A stretch of 64,000 nucleotides of DNA from Toxoplasma gondii ME49 (Eukaryota > Apicomplexa > Conoidasida > Eucoccidiorida > Sarcocystidae), in the NCBI RefSeq assembly GCF_000006565.2, contig NC_031475.1:1943535-2007534 (forward strand), read 5' to 3'. Each line of letters begins with the position of its first letter. Positions within the stretch are counted from its first letter, which is position 1. Made by a program: the position numbers and the translations under genes. Below, piece by piece: positions 1 to 14,865 of this stretch. The notes beneath the pieces were generated by a model that was given only the letters and a program-made list of their open reading frames with translations, ran no database searches and had not been told where the DNA came from.

Positions 1-1633
1 GAAGACCTTCGCCAAGATCGTATTGTAGATCGTGAACAGCGACGTTTGCTCCGGGAGCGGAGTGCTCAGAGTCCAGAAATGTCTCTGGAGCCGGGGGTTC
101 ACGGTGAAGGAGCCGGCGGTTGGGTTTAGACACGCAAGGCACTGGGTATTGCTGATGTCTTTCAGCTGCATCTTCGTTCGATCGTACCAGTGCTGGTAGT
201 CCAGGTGCTGCCGCAACAGAGCGATGGCCGTCTGTGTGTTGTACGGATCGAGTTGAGGCATGTTCAGGTCGTCCAGGAAATACACGAGGCGCAGTCTGCA
301 GAGAGCAGAAAAAGGCATCGGAGAGTCGAAAGACTCAGGCGAGAAAACAGAGCGACGAAACGCACAAGAGAGATAGAAATCTCACACAGAACCGGCACAG
401 CCGGCGCCCAAGCGACATCCGGAAGAGCCTCAGGAAACACACAAGAGAGCCAGCAGAAACGAGCAGCGGGAGGAAAACGCGAGACTCGCCTCGCCACCCG
501 AGGAGTCCTTTGTTCATTTCTTCATCCGCCCCGCAACTCGCCTCCTGTCGCTGCACCTCCAGGTCCGAGAGCACACCGCAGAGTGAGTGTGTCTGGCATG
601 CAGAACTGGAAAGCCTGCCAAGGTGCGACAGGCAGGGAAGTCCTTTTCGCGAGCTCGAGAAGATCTGCTCCACGCGCAGAAGTCCCGTAGAGACGAGGAG
701 GAATACCTCCAGGAATGTCAAGACAAAGTCACCGAAACGGAAACAAGGGAGTGCACAGAAAAAGGGAGTCAGCCTTTTCTTCGGGCGTCGACCAGACCGT
801 CCTCTTCTTGACGTATCTCCTTGTCCTCTCTGTCTCTGTCTCTGTCTCTCTATCCATGTCTTTCTGCCCACTTGGACCTCTTCGTCCCCGGAAAAAGAAA
901 TGCGAGGTCGCGACTCACTTGCCCGGCGGGCCGAACTGTCTGCCTGCCTTCTTCTCCAAAGGTTGCTCCAGCAGCGTTTGCAGAAGAGCGGAGTCTGTGT
1001 AAAAGTTGAAGTTGATGACGGCACTGACGTAGCTTTCCTTGTCGAGCGTTCTGAGCAGCGCCTTGCAGAGCTGCGTCTTGCCGCATCCTGCGACGCCAGT
1101 GACCATGACGGGGGAGTGAAGGTTCACCAGCGCGCGCATAAAGTGAAGCATTGCGACCGTCTCGGGCGTCGGGACCGTCAAGTCCGCCACAGGTTTCTCT
1201 GCGTCGAACTCCGCGTCGGGCATGCGTTGCTCCCACAGCTCGAGCTTCGCCTGGTCGACGAAGTAATCAAACACCGTTCCCTTGCTCGGAAACTTGATCG
1301 TCTTCCACGCGTTCCGCCACCAGTGGCTGAACTGCCTGCGGTAGTCGATACCGTCTTGCTCGTCGAGACAGCCGCCGCATGCCCAGATGCAGCAGAACAC
1401 AAAGACGTACTCCAGCGCCTGCGGATCGTCGCCCAGCGAACTCTCGAGCATCGCGCACAGCGATGCCACCAGCGAAACGCCCACGACAGGTATGCTCCGC
1501 TTGCAGCTGCGGTCGACGTACGCCAGAGTCGCCGGACAGTACTTGTCGAACAGCTTCTGCAACTGCGTCTTCACCTCGTCACTCCAGCGCATGCGTTGGA
1601 TCCAACTCTGGGCGTAGCAGCGCCACTGGTGAC
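1..1633 (-). other. Dynein AAA3, N-terminal part (cut by window edge)
   Basis: Exon 919-1633 has the P-loop [20 protein letters not shown] and ends [16 protein letters not shown]. Exon 1-295 continues with [26 protein letters not shown] and [18 protein letters not shown]. The codon at the left edge is complete; AAA4, stalk, AAA5, AAA6 and the C-terminal domain must lie to the left of this window. Confidence 0.93.
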
Positions 1634-4600
1634 CTGCGAGTCGCAAAACCAACGCCGGAAGAAACGGCAGGAGAGTCAACTGACGGGCAAACTGAAGCGA
1701 CGGGGAGAAGCTGGCTGCGCATCTGTGAAGGAAATGTCAAACGCTTGCAGACGAAGCAGTGCAGACACGAGAGGAGCCGATGCACACACAGAGACAGACA
1801 CAGGCAGACAGAGAGAGAGAAAAAGAAAGCGACAACGAGAGAGAATTGTCTCTCTGCTTCGAGGAAGCGATGCAGCGCTAAGGGGGAGAGACAACGCAGA
1901 AGAGAGAGAGACATATTAACAGGCAAAAAAGAGTGAAACACACAAATGAAAGAGACAGGGGACAGAGGACTGCGGTGCTTCTCAAGCACCACTCGACCAG
2001 TCAGACGTCGACCAAGGCTTCCTTCGGATTCCCAGGCCTTCAAAACGTCCCCCACGACTGAATGGCCATTCGTAGCCATACAAGCCCATATATATATATA
2101 TATATATATATTTATTTATAAATACATGTATACACATATATACATATATCTGTACGCAAATACATCCATTCACCTATGAACGTCGGCTCAGGATTTTTCC
2201 TGTGAAAAAGTGGATGTTGTTAAAGGAGGAGGAAGTCTGACAGCACGCTCCATTGATATCCGTTGCATGCAGTGACTCTAAATAAATTTGTGGTGTCTTT
2301 TCGTCCACCTCTCCACACCGCATGAAGTGCATGTCTTTATGGAGGCCCCCGTCAAAGCCGCAAACCGTTTGCTCTCTTGATTTTAATATCGTCCAAGAGA
2401 GCAACGACCTGTGCGACAGCCTGTGGTGATGCCCTCTTAGTCTGTTCCCTCTCCATCTCTCTCTCTCTTTCTGTTTAAGCAAGACTCGACAGCCGAAGCT
2501 ACACCTACAAGGACCAGACCCTATTCTCTACATACGGCAGGAAGAAGGAGACGACTACATCACACAGTTCGCGGCCGTTAACGTGAAAGCGTTTCCGATT
2601 TCCTGAATAGAGAGAAGATGTCTTTTCTGCCTGCTCCGTTCTCAAGCTCCTGTCTATACCCCGTAGTACAGAAAACATGAAGAAATCAGTAGGACAGAGA
2701 ACTCCCACAGTTCTGAGAATTTCCTTCTGGAGATCCAGAAGACCTCACTGAGGCATCGAGAGCTCCACAGGCCAGCACAAACGGCGCAGCATGACGGGCC
2801 GTGGTGGAGTGTGTGAACAGAGGGATCCTCAGCAAGCGCAGGAAAAAAGACGTCGAGCTCCAGGGCGTAGCTCTCGACTCCTCGCTGATCAGCTGCCTCA
2901 TCCCGATTTATGTGAGTATTCGCTGGATGCGAACAGTCCGACTGATCTTGGCTGCAGGAGAAAGACGCTTCTTAGCATGGTCTCCTAGGAAGTATCTGAC
3001 GCCATGTGATCTCTAGAGTGAATGTGAACGCGCAATCGACGGAACGACATTTGGGGTGGATGAAGGCTCGCGGAAAACGATACTTCAGAAGCTATCCCGT
3101 TAGATGTGCGACTTCCCCACCGGCGATGTCGCTGATGAAGAGAATGCCTGCTCTGGAGACGGTGGCGGGCGTCGCGAAGTTGAGGTCTCGAATCTCGAAG
3201 AGCATGCGCATGTGGGGTCTCAGGGGAATCCGCTCGTTGCTTGCCAGTGTGAGGATTTTATTGTCGTCCATCACCGAGTTCATCGACTCGATCCAGTTGG
3301 CGTCTAGGTCTCCGTCGAGGACGATCCACTTGGGCGAAATGTCCTGGATCTGGCCCAGCGTCCGCATCGTCTTGGACAGCAAGCCGTCCTTCCACTCCCT
3401 CGTGCTTAGCTTCACATACCTGGCATGCAGCGAAACGCAAGCGGCGCGAACAGCAGCGAAGGCTGAAGCGGACGCGCGAGAGGCAACCAGGAGGCAGGCG
3501 AAGCGAGAGGAAGAGGGCAGACGAGAAGGAACAACGGACGGAACAGAAGCAAAGACAGGGCAACGAGAAGAGAAAGATAGACAGCTCCGTCACGAGGCAC
3601 GCAGCAAGAAGGATAGGCCGCACACCGGAGAGGAAGGAAACGAGGCAGACAGCGCGTGGACGAGAGAGGAAAAACAAAGAGAAGCCAAGAAGGAGAGAAA
3701 AGGTGGACTGGTTTTATGTCCAGTGGTCTTTCTCGACAGACCCCGCGACAGTCTCTCCACGATAGACAGCAACGGCCGAGAAAAAAGGACAAGTCCAAAG
3801 AGACGCAAGAGACACCAAACGCAAAGAGGATGCATCAACATGCTCCCAGTTGAGTTTTCATTCTGCTTCCCTGTTTGCGATCCGATTCTTTCCATTGTTT
3901 TCACCGTGTGAAACTCCACGCTTCTCTTTCTCCCCGGAACTCTCGCACCCCGCCCTCCAGTGTGTGTCGATAGCATTTATGTCCTGCCCTCAAAATCATC
4001 GTTTTCTTCTCAACATGGTGTTTGTCACGCTCTTGCTCCTCTGCCCAATGCCCTACGGCTGTGTGGGTCTCTCTACGCAGGTGCCTCAAGCGTCTGGGCA
4101 TTGCTCGGACTCCGCTCCCCTCGTATCGCTTCTCCCCTTCCACCCTGAACACCCTTGACGCGTCTGGCGCTCCTCTCTCTGCGCAGGCTCGAGCGGCGGC
4201 TCGTCCGCGTGATATGCGCGAACTTCGCCGCCGCCTTCCTCAACGACGCTCAACGCACCCGTACAGTTCGTTGGGTGTCACTGCCTTTGGATTGATGTCG
4301 ACCCAAGTGGTTTTCACCCCGACTTGATCTTGCGCCCTCGCGAGCGACTTCCAGACCGAACTTTTGCCCGAGCCGGCAGGCCCCATGACGAAGACGCAGT
4401 GCCGAATTCGCAGCAGCTCCTGCAGCTGCACAATTTTCAGAACGAATTCAGGATGCGCCGTCAGGCCTGCCTCCACGCAAGTCGCCGCCACAACGGCCTC
4501 GAAGTCCATGTCTCGCAGTCGCGGCGGATCCACTCCCGGAAACAAGTCCGCCAGAAGGCCTGAGTGACAGGGAGAAGGAGGACCAGGCGGAGGCAGCCGA

Positions 4601-5027
4601 GACCGACAGGACCAGGGCAATGGCACAAGAGAGGAGAACGGAGGCGAAGACAGAGGAGAAGAAGAAGGGCAGGGCGAACGGAAACTCTGGGAGGAAACGA
4701 AGACGGAGAAACGAGTAAGAAAAGCGGATAACGGGGCAAATAAGCGAGACACGACGGAGCGAGGCGACGCATCCGAAACCGGGAAAAGAGAAGAGCGCAA
4801 TCCAGAGGGAAAACAACATGAAAGACTTGAAGAAAAAAAGGAGAAAGGGGGACAGACGGACAGAAACTGTGAACGACATGGCAGTGAAGAAACGACCTGC
4901 TGAAGCGCGAGACGACGGTTGTTCTTGAGACGAAGTCACTTCAGAAGATTCCAAACGAACACAGAACTTCACATCTTGTCATACGGTCATCCTCCGATGC
5001 TTATATCGCCACATACCGAAACTCGGT

Positions 5028-5078
<51 letters not shown>

Positions 5079-5229
5079 TTATTTATTTATTAATATATAT
5101 ACAAATGTACTAATATACATATGCGTACAAATAGATACATAAATGAAATTCAGACATCCACACAAAGGATGCACCTACATTCACATATACATAGACCTGT
5201 ACTGAAGGGGTCTCTACCAAAATCACATC

Positions 5230-5272
<43 letters not shown>

Positions 5273-8200
5273 TACGTGTAGTGATAGATGCTACGATTGC
5301 CTATGTGTGTTTGTGTTGTGCGTTTACCGGAGAAGATTTTGAGGTCGTCGGCGACGATTTTTGCGATGTTTGTGTCTCTGAGGGCGCGCATGAGGAGCGC
5401 CTGTTCTGGAAGGTTGGGCTCGGCTCTTTTGAAGGAGCCTGCGACGACGAGGACGGACTTGATGGCTCGGAGACCCCAGTCGTAGTGGGCGGCTTTGGAG
5501 AGAAGGTCGCGACAGAGAGCGTAGAGACGCGTGAACTTTCGCGCCAAGACTTTCGCCTCCACGAAGCCTTCGGCCATGAGCATGTTCTCGCAAATCAACT
5601 CGAGGTCGGGCACCATGACGGTGATGGGTCGAAAGAGCGTCTTCAGGCCCTCGGGAAGTTCGGAGCGACCGAGGTATCCAGGATTCATCTGGCCCGGCAC
5701 AGACAGATAGGAACACACACACACACACGCACAAGACAACATGTGAAACAGGCGAGGAAAGCGAATATATACATACGTATACATACGTATACATACATAT
5801 ATACATATATATACATATATACATATGTTTTTGCCGTCAAGGTCGTGAGCATCTGTGGGTCGGTTTATTTGTGCGGCCCACCGTGATGAAGACGCCGCAA
5901 GTAGGATCGAGAGCGACTTCGTCTCCCTGCAGGGTGAATCGTTCGACGCGAGCTTTGATGGCATCCACGACGGCTTTGAACTGCACGGAGCAGACGCTGA
6001 GGACGGCTGGAACGAGGCGGTTGAATTCGTCGAAGCACCCCCAGGCGCCGGACGCGGCGAGACCCTTGAAGATGTTCCCCATGGACTGGTAGTCCATTTG
6101 GTCAGAGCAGTTGAAGACGTAGCAGGCCTTGCCGAGCGCCGAGGCGAGGTCCTTCGTCGTCTCTGTCTTCCCAGTGCCTGCAGGTCCTGCAGGAGCGCAT
6201 CCCATGCAGAGGTGGAGCGCCTGAGCTGCAGTGACGTAGATGCGGTCAGTCAGAGGCGTCACGACGAGCCGCGAGCCGTTTCCGAGGTACTCGTAGCCGT
6301 AGACGAAAGAGGCGTCGGTGATGTCCACTCGCATCGTGTTCTCGTCTTCGCGCCAGTGGTACTTGAGCTGAGACTGCCACTGAAAGGCGTCCTGAGAAGC
6401 GGCGCCTTCCTCGATCAAACGCGAGAGAACGTCGCGTCCATGGGTGTCGACGGTGATTAGACACATCAGCCGCTGACGCATGGCGGGAGTCAAGTCACCC
6501 TGCACCATCTTAATCGTCGACGTGAGCTCGGAAATATGCACCGACAAGGCCTGCTGGAGCGCCTGGGCATCGCCCTGAAGACGTCGGGCAGAGAGAACAG
6601 CGGAGCGAGCGGGAGAGGAAGGCGTGAGAGACACGCAAGGCGTGATCGAGAAGAGACACAAGAGAGAAGGGGGAGCAGGAGAGAAAGAGGAGGAGAACAA
6701 AAGTGAGGGAATGACTTTTGGACGGAGAGAAAAGAGCAAGCAATGCGAAGGAACGAGGCGGTGACAGAGGAAGAAGAGAAAAGAAATGACAGTGAAACGG
6801 TACATCAGAAGACGATCAAAAAAGATGGAAACGATGTAAAACAGAATGAGGTTCAGGGGGCTCATGCTCAACTGATGTCGAGAGATAGTAGCGAGATTCT
6901 CTCATGCATACGTCGATACATCTATCAGCTGAAAAACGTAAAAAAGGGTGTGTCGTCTCTCAAGTTTCCTGTGGGTTTTCGTCACTCCCTTGTCGCTCTC
7001 TTCGTGAAATGCGATTTTCACCCTACCTGTTCCAGTTGAGAGAACGCCGATTCAACTGCGAGGACCCAAACAGCCATGTCGACCAGCAAAGCGACTTGTG
7101 CCACTGGGTCGGAGAGAATCCATTCCTCTCTCGACGGTTTCGTAAATCGATCTTTCAGTGACTTCTTGATGTAAAATAAGAGTGCTCGCTGCATGCTGGT
7201 GATGCAGTCGTGGAGGTAGTGCTCCACCTGAGAGAGGCATAAGAGACAGAAGAGGAACAGGAAAAGGGATATGGCGGGGGAAGTCGAGCGAACATTGCCG
7301 ATGTAGCTTCAGTGAACTGTCAGTGGGTTTCCTTTTGTCACGCAAGTCCCCAATTCACACAGGGTCTTCGTCCCCACTGCTCACGTCTTCATCCCTTCCT
7401 TTTCTTCCTGTTCCTTCCTTTCTTCGCGTCTGACGCCAAAAAACTGTGGCGTTTCCCCGACAGTGGCGTTTCTCACATTTCCTGTGAGACGCAGGGCGTC
7501 TGGGAACTCGACAGACTCCTTCCCGACGCAGCTCGCCATGCCGACAGCTGCAGGTCTCTCGCTGTCCCCACCACCCTCGAGGTGAAACGTCTGGATCGCT
7601 TGAAAGATCTTTGCCATGTGCGGCATGACTTTGCTGGGCGAGTTCCCGTTCGAAAGGATGTCCAAAAGGTCGACGGAAGAGACGAAGTAGAAACGGGGAA
7701 ACGTCTGTCGTTTGCTGTCCATGAACTCGTTCAGAGCCTTTTCGCAGACGCTCAGCTCCTTCTCGGCGTCCTCCAACTTGGCCAAGATGTTCTCCGTGGC
7801 GCAGAAATCTCTGATGGTCGGATGCTTGCGTCCTAAGTCGAGAAGCGCTTTCACGCTCGCGTCGATATGCACAAAGCGAGCTGCTTGCTCCGGCAACTCC
7901 TTCTTCACTTCTTCGGAGAAGAGAAACAGATTCTCGAGGAACGTCCACGAGCGCTGGACCTCTCGCAGCAGCTGCGTCACTTCAGAGATGTTCGACAAGG
8001 TCTTTTGCCAGCTCATCACGGCGGTTTCGAACGTCGCAAAGAACCTGGAAAGCAAGCGACAGGAGAGCAGAATCTGCGGAAATGCGACGCTCGACCGCAA
8101 GTGCCGATGGGAGCAAGGCGGAGCGACATGGGGCAAGGAGAAACACAAGAACGAACAACGGTGGGCGCAAGACACCCCGTTTTTCTAGACAAGAAAGCGA

Positions 8201-8623
8201 GAGAGATGAGGAACGCTTGAAAGCGAGAAATGGAGGAGAAAGAGAAGAGGAAAACAGTTGTGGGAATCTGCTGGACGACCAGGGTCACACGGTCGCGAGC
8301 GCCGAAGAGGCAAAAGACGACAGATCGAAAAACAAGGCTGTCAAGAAATCCGTGAAAGGTCGCGTCGGAGTAAGAAGGCATTGTTTTCAAAGCCAAGAAA
8401 AAGGGAACACCGGGGCAAAAAAAAAAATCGATTCAAACTTGGCATTCGAGTCCAGCGATTTGAGTAGACGAACCTCAGCCGAAAAAACGAGACAGAGACA
8501 TGTGCCATCCCAGAGGCAGTTAAACAAAGCTCAGTCTCGAACCCACCCTGCCGCCTGGTGCAGCGCGAATCAGATGTGATCAGCTCTCAACACAACGTTT
8601 CCACATGCACTCTCCATCGTCTC

Positions 8624-8660
<37 letters not shown>

Positions 8661-10803
8661 GTACATGCAACTAAACAAATCTACCTATGTATATATATAT
8701 ATATGTATATATGTATATATGTGTGTAGTTCTTTGTACATGTACATGAGTAAAGAGGCAGATAGATTCCCGAGTGCATGCAAGCTCTGATGTCCATGGCG
8801 GCGGCGCGACTCTGAACGCGCTTCAGGCTCGACGTCTCGAGGACAATGACAGTCAAACAGTCCCCAGGGCAGCGTAGCTGTTCCACCTTTCCGCTGTGAC
8901 GCACACAGGTGTCTCCCCGCGCCTTGCCAAGAGGCGTTTTCGAGGATTTTGCTGGCAGAGCAAGGAAGTCGAGCAGCAGTCTGCATGCTTCACACGACTC
9001 GCTCTGTTTACTCCCAGGCCCCCCTCCCCCCCCCGCACCCCCATGCTTCGTATGGAGGCAGGTAGGTCTTCTCCTGGGTGCGAGTAAACGCAGGGAGAGA
9101 CCGCAGATTCCGTCGCACGCGAGGGTCTGTCGACGCTCTGTTTCTCTCTTTTCAACCACAAGAGACGACAGAGAGCCTCGCGCGCTCCTCCCTCTGCGCC
9201 TGCGGAAGTCTACCTGGAGGTGATCATGTTCTGACAGTGGACGAGGTGCTCCTCCAACATTTCGAAGTTCTCTTCGGTCGTGTTGAGGAGAACGACGTCT
9301 GTGTCCTTGTGTCTCTCGAGGTCGAACGGAACTTCGCTCCACGTCGCTTCGAGCATCTGCAACGTCTTCTCCATCACGGCTTCTTGTTTAGCCTGGAAAC
9401 ACCATCGAAAACAGATTGTCGGTCTGCGTATCCATCACAGTTTGAGTTCGACCTGCTGCACATCGCCTCCTCGTTGGGTGGCTTTCGCCGCATGCTCTCG
9501 TTTCTTCTTTTTCTCCACTTCGTCACACCCCGGCGCGCAGGCTTCGGCGTAATCGACGCCTTCAGAGAAACACACAGGTCGTCTCTGGGGAAAAAAGAGA
9601 GAGACGTTTTAGCTTGCAGATCTCTTCTTTTTCCGGCAATTCCGTTTCCCTCTCTTTGCCATTCATTCTGCTCTCTCACGATCCACCCTTCTGATTGCCT
9701 TCGTGTTCCCTTCTCTCTTCTCTCCTTCTCTCTTTCTCTCCCTCTCTCGCTGTTCTTCCTCCGTTCTCGCTGCCAGCTATCCCCTGCGTCTCTTCACAGA
9801 GAACGTCTCTTCGCCCCCACAGGCGTTTCTCTTCTTGAAGTTTCATTTTCTCGACTCCCGCCTCCCTTTCGTCAGGCTCGTACACGGTCCGTGATTTCTT
9901 CCACGGGACCTTGGAAGCTCCAGAGCTGCAGCTGCTCGATCGTTTTCAGCGGCATCTCGTTCGAAATCTCTGTGCTTTGAGCATGGACTACTCGAAGCAG
10001 CTCCGCCCAGTGCCTCTCCCGCATCGCGCCATCTCGCAGCTCTGCTACGAGAGGAAGAAACACAAGCCACCGCTTGAGAGTCTCATGCAAGCCGAGATAC
10101 GCGTCGCACTTGCGGTCGATCTGAAGGATCCAGCGAGAACAGACAACGTCGAGAAGCAGATGAACGCAGGCGGGCTCCAGCTGAAGCAAGAGAGCAACGA
10201 CGTCGGAGCATGTCTCTCTGAGCTCGTAGAAGAGGCAAAAGAACGTCTCTCGCACACTGCACTTGTCGACGAAAAGGAAAGCACGACGAGACGGGAGGCC
10301 TGTAGGCGGAAAGAAACAATCCTCGACGCGAAATTGAAGAGGGTGAGGACAGGAACTCAGGAAAACAGCTCCGGCAGGAGAGCACGCTGTCCCTCTACAT
10401 ACACCTGGAGCTTAGAAGGGACTCGTAGAAATCGAAGGGATACAGTGGAAGAAGAAATCTTTCAGAAAAAAGGCTTGCCGCAACTCCATGGTGTGTGGTA
10501 GAAGACAAATAAGAACTCTCAAGAGAAGAACCTGGAAAACCACAGAAAAGCCGTTATGTCTCCACCTGTATTTACCATATGTGTGCGACCTCTTCATGGA
10601 TGCCCACGCCTAGGCATGAGCGAAGAGAGACATCAGTGAACTAACGGTCATATATATGCATATATATACCTCTATGAATTTAGATATATAAGTATACTGC
10701 CAGATATTTTCCTTACAGGGTGTATATATATATATATACATATATATCTATATATACAAACGTATATCGGTGTATTAGCAGTTATCTTCACAAACAGATA
10801 TAG

Positions 10804-10848
<45 letters not shown>

Positions 10849-13800
10849 AGAGCGTATGAATATACTGACAGATGCCCTGAGACAGCATTCGTACATGTGT
10901 ATACCTGTATACAGAGCATTTGCGAGCAAGTAGGTGCGTTCAGTTTACATACTTCTGCGGTTTCTTTGCATGCGCGTTACCTTGAGGTCTTTGAGTCCCT
11001 TTTGCAGGCGCTTTACATCTTGTTCAACGTTTAGGGCATCGACTTCTCCCCAGGGTGTCTCTAAAAGTTCGTCGAAAGTTTGAAGGCTCTTGCGGGTGAA
11101 TTCCCAGAAGCATCGCACATTGGCCAACTCGTCTAAAATGCCAGCAATCGCTGTCTTTGCGGGGACGAGCTCCTCGACGAAGCCGAAGCTTGACGCAAGT
11201 GTCTCGAGTTCCTGAGATGAGGCGAGGAAAGAAAGAAAACGGCAGTCGCGACAGAATGCAGTGAAGAAACGAGAGGACGAACGCCTAGTCCGAGTGGGTT
11301 TGGCCAGCGCCGTTCTCTCTCGGGAGACATTCAACACTTGGCAGAGAGAGGTACAAGAAACTCACTCTTGAATTCACAGACGGTGCTTTCTTTCTGCTCC
11401 AACACTGGAACGAAGGGTACATAGACATCTACACAAACGCGCAACAAGAACTATATGAATGAATATCCACTGATACATGTAAATCGATAAATGAACAATT
11501 ATGTATATCTTTCTCTGTATGTTATCACGGGAATTATATATATATATATATATATACGATATGCTTGCACGCATGGACGGAGTGTTTCTGTGAGGAAGAA
11601 ATGATCTGCTCTCTAGAAGAAGGCCGCTCGTATCAGGGACTTCCACAGTCAGCCTATAGAGAGCAGGGATCGCCCAATATAATCACTCGCCTTTATCGCA
11701 CTCTATATACATGTATTTACAGTATATGCTCTCTATACGTAGCCTGACATATAAACAAATAAATGCGTATATATATATATATATATATATATTTGGAAGT
11801 ATTTCCGTCCTAAAGCATTTCTCTGTTTGTTCGGCGCATGCAAATGCGGTGTCGGCTGCACGCATTCTCACGTTCACAGTTGCGGTGTATGCAGTGACGC
11901 GTTCTTCGACTTGGTCCATGCTTTCGGTGGCAGTGTGGATGCCTCTTTGGAAAAAGTAAAAGTCCAAAGCGTTCATAGTGCTTTGTGTTTCCTTGACGGT
12001 TTGCTCAAACTCTGCGATTCGCTTTCGCGTCCGCAGAGCTTCCGCGTTCGAAGATCCCTGAATCTCCTTCTCGCGCTTCTTGACTAAACGTCTGCAGAAC
12101 CGCAGAGAGAATGAACGAGAACAAGGGCAGGTAAAGCGAGACGCAGCGCGAGGAAAAGAGAGAGAACAAGGGAGAGAACAAGAGAGAGACCAGAGGAGAC
12201 AGAAAGAAAGATGACAAGAGGGTGATAAAGCGAAGAGTCAAACGAGAAGGAGAGAGAGAACAAGCGAAAGAAAAGGGCGACTAACAAAGAAGACGATGGT
12301 GAGATTGCAAAGCCGAATCAAAGAAGAGAGGGGAAAGCCAGGGAAGAATGGGAGAGGAAAGAAGAGAGGAGAAGAAGAGAGGAGAAGAACAGAGAGGGCG
12401 AAGATAAGGCAGGGACGGAGAGGATGAAAGGACACAAAGATGCAGTGGAGACAAAAAAAGATCGACGTCGAGAGAAAGATAATGCTGCTCGGTTCCCCAG
12501 CAACCGATTGCGTTCTCTTGTGCTTGTTCTCTCGTTACGTTCACGAACGCATCCAAGCTCAGACGGCAGCGAAGGACAATAGAGATCGGCCATGAAACGG
12601 GCGCCTCTCAACAGATGCATTTTCCATTGCCGACTCGACTCACCGACTCAACTATCAGTGGGACTACACAGACATACTTGTTCACATGCAAAGCCATACC
12701 TATAAACTTTCTCCTACGTATCGATACTGCTGTGTACGTACACAAATAATAGCCGCTCGCTCGCGGCGAGTTCACGTCAAGTGTCGCCTGCGAAATATTT
12801 AGCCGCAAGAAAGGTGAGCAATATGAACCGCATCCATGCATATTGATATTTAACCTGCGTCGAAGCAACGCGCATTTGTGGTAGTCGTTTGAGAGTCCTG
12901 AACTTCAGAATTGCATGTTTTTCTTTCCCTCGAAAAAACGGATTCGAGCCTGCGAAGGTTCTTTCCAGGAGCCGAAGCGAAAAAAAATCGCTCCTTTCCT
13001 TCGGAGACGGAAGCACCCACTTGTCGTGGAAGCTCGACAAGTTTCCAAACCTACTCGAGAGCGTTGTACTTGTTCGCGGCACTCTTCAGCGCGCGTACAT
13101 TCGTTTCTACGCTTGCCCCGTGTGTCTCCAAGTAACTCAGAACTGCGTGAACGGTCTCTCGCTGAAGAAGAAAATGATCTTTCTGTTTCTCCATCTCCGC
13201 AATGTGATGGCGAACCGCGAGGAGAGTCTTGACGTCGTCGTTCTTCACGACAGTCTGCAGACAGGAAAATGTATCGAAACGCGGCTTGCAGAGGAGCGTC
13301 TTGTGGGGTGTGCAGGAGTGACCAAGCGTCAAGCATTAGCGACTGAGCTAATCGAGAGTCCGAAACGAAGGCGACATGACGGGTGGAGAGACGCTTAACT
13401 TCAGTTGCTTCGTTGCCTTGAAGAGCACACTTGGCAAACGCCCAGGCTGGGGAATCCACAGCGCAGACACACCCGAGGCGCGATTTTACTGGAGCCGCGA
13501 GAAAGAAAAACAACTCTTCTGTCCACCATTTCACAGATTAGGTTTTTCGGTGTGCAGCTCCTTACATTCACAGACACAAACATCTTGAAACTACGCGTCT
13601 CTCTGTCGTTTTTGACGAGCGTTCACTGGCATGTCGGCCAAAAGGGTGTTTCTAAGCGACTGTGCTTTCATGGATGCATGGAAGTAATCATGTATATCCG
13701 TATGTGTGCAAGTATGTAGAGATATAGCCGTCTACATGCATGTGGTTCCGCACATATACATATATATATATATATACATATATGTATATGTATCATCAGA

Positions 13801-14830
13801 TATACAGGCTTATGTTGTTTATGAAGACATGTGCATATCTCTCCACCTTTATACGCCTGTCAATAAACGAAAACGTCGGCGCTTTCTTCTTCTGTTGGTG
13901 CGCGCAACTGTGCTTGTCTATGTTCATCTCTATCGACGTTCAGAAGTTTAAACGTCGACATGCGAGTGAGAGGGTGCAATGCTTCAGGCGTGTCAAGTCT
14001 CTTTTCAACTCGGATGCACCACAAGAATCTGAATCATTCTAAAAATACTCGTTTCTCTGGGCACGAGCTTTCTAAACCGACGCTTCTCTGAATACACGTC
14101 TTTTCTGGTCGTTTTCGTCAAAACGAATGAACTATGCACTCGGTTCTCCGGAACAGCGGTTGTCCCCCCCTTCCGTCGTGTCGAAAGAGCCTTCCCAATT
14201 TCCTTCTCTAGAAGAAGCGACTTTAGAAGAAGTCCTTCTGGAAAAACAAATTTGGATTTCTTCACTGTCGCTCGGTCTGTTACGGCCAAGGCTCGAGGCT
14301 ATTCGTTGGCGCAGACACAGACTGCATTGCTTTGGAGGCTGAAGAACGTCGCGTCTTGATGTAGACTCTTGGGCGAGGCAGGTTTACATCCTTTTTTTTC
14401 GCTCACCTGTACGCCGGCCTCCGTCTTGGTGTGGAAGTCTTCCATATCTCCGATCGTTCGGCTTATATACGAAGAGACGAGTGGTCCGGCCATGTCGTTT
14501 GCGCGACTTCTCGCTCTCTCCACGAAGGAGGCGGAGAAGGGTGACCCTCTCAGAGGCTCTGGCGCTTTGCCTTCGTCGACGAAAGCTACTTCGACAGTCG
14601 TGTCTCCTGGAGATTTCGCGTGATACTCCACAAAGTATTGTCCGTTGTCCTGGTCGTGAATATCCACCGCCAGCTGCACAGGTTGCTGCAGACAGAACCA
14701 GAACAAGGCGCGCCGAGACAGCCACGCACAGGACGTAAATTCAAGATCCCGAGAGCCGACATCACAGTCAAATCGAAACAGACGCTCTTCCATGCATCCG
14801 ACGCATATGCAGACATGCTTATATATATAC

Positions 14831-14865
<35 letters not shown>

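Larger units (their letters stand above)
7027..13254 (-). other. Dynein tail end and linker (DHC_N2-like) region
   Basis: Exons 13055-13254, 11872-12091, 10981-11211, 9884-10120, 9214-9392, 7477-8044 and 7027-7227 encode alpha-helical tail followed by the linker. Diagnostic stretches are [20 protein letters not shown] followed by [45 protein letters not shown] and [20 protein letters not shown]. The tail between filamin repeat and linker is only a few hundred residues, much shorter than in most axonemal heavy chains. I see no convincing DHC_N1-type segment. Confidence 0.85.

Noticed and set aside
234..1919. 561-codon plus-strand ORF (and many like it) opposite the dynein exons
   Set aside because: It is antisense to exons with unmistakable AAA3 motifs; its translation is low-complexity Arg/Ser and its open frame results from codon bias on the other strand.
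8626..8725. Tandem AT repeats considered as centromere, origin or CRISPR signals
   Set aside because: Short, simple dinucleotide tracts inside introns; no spacers, no conserved higher-order unit and no associated genes.
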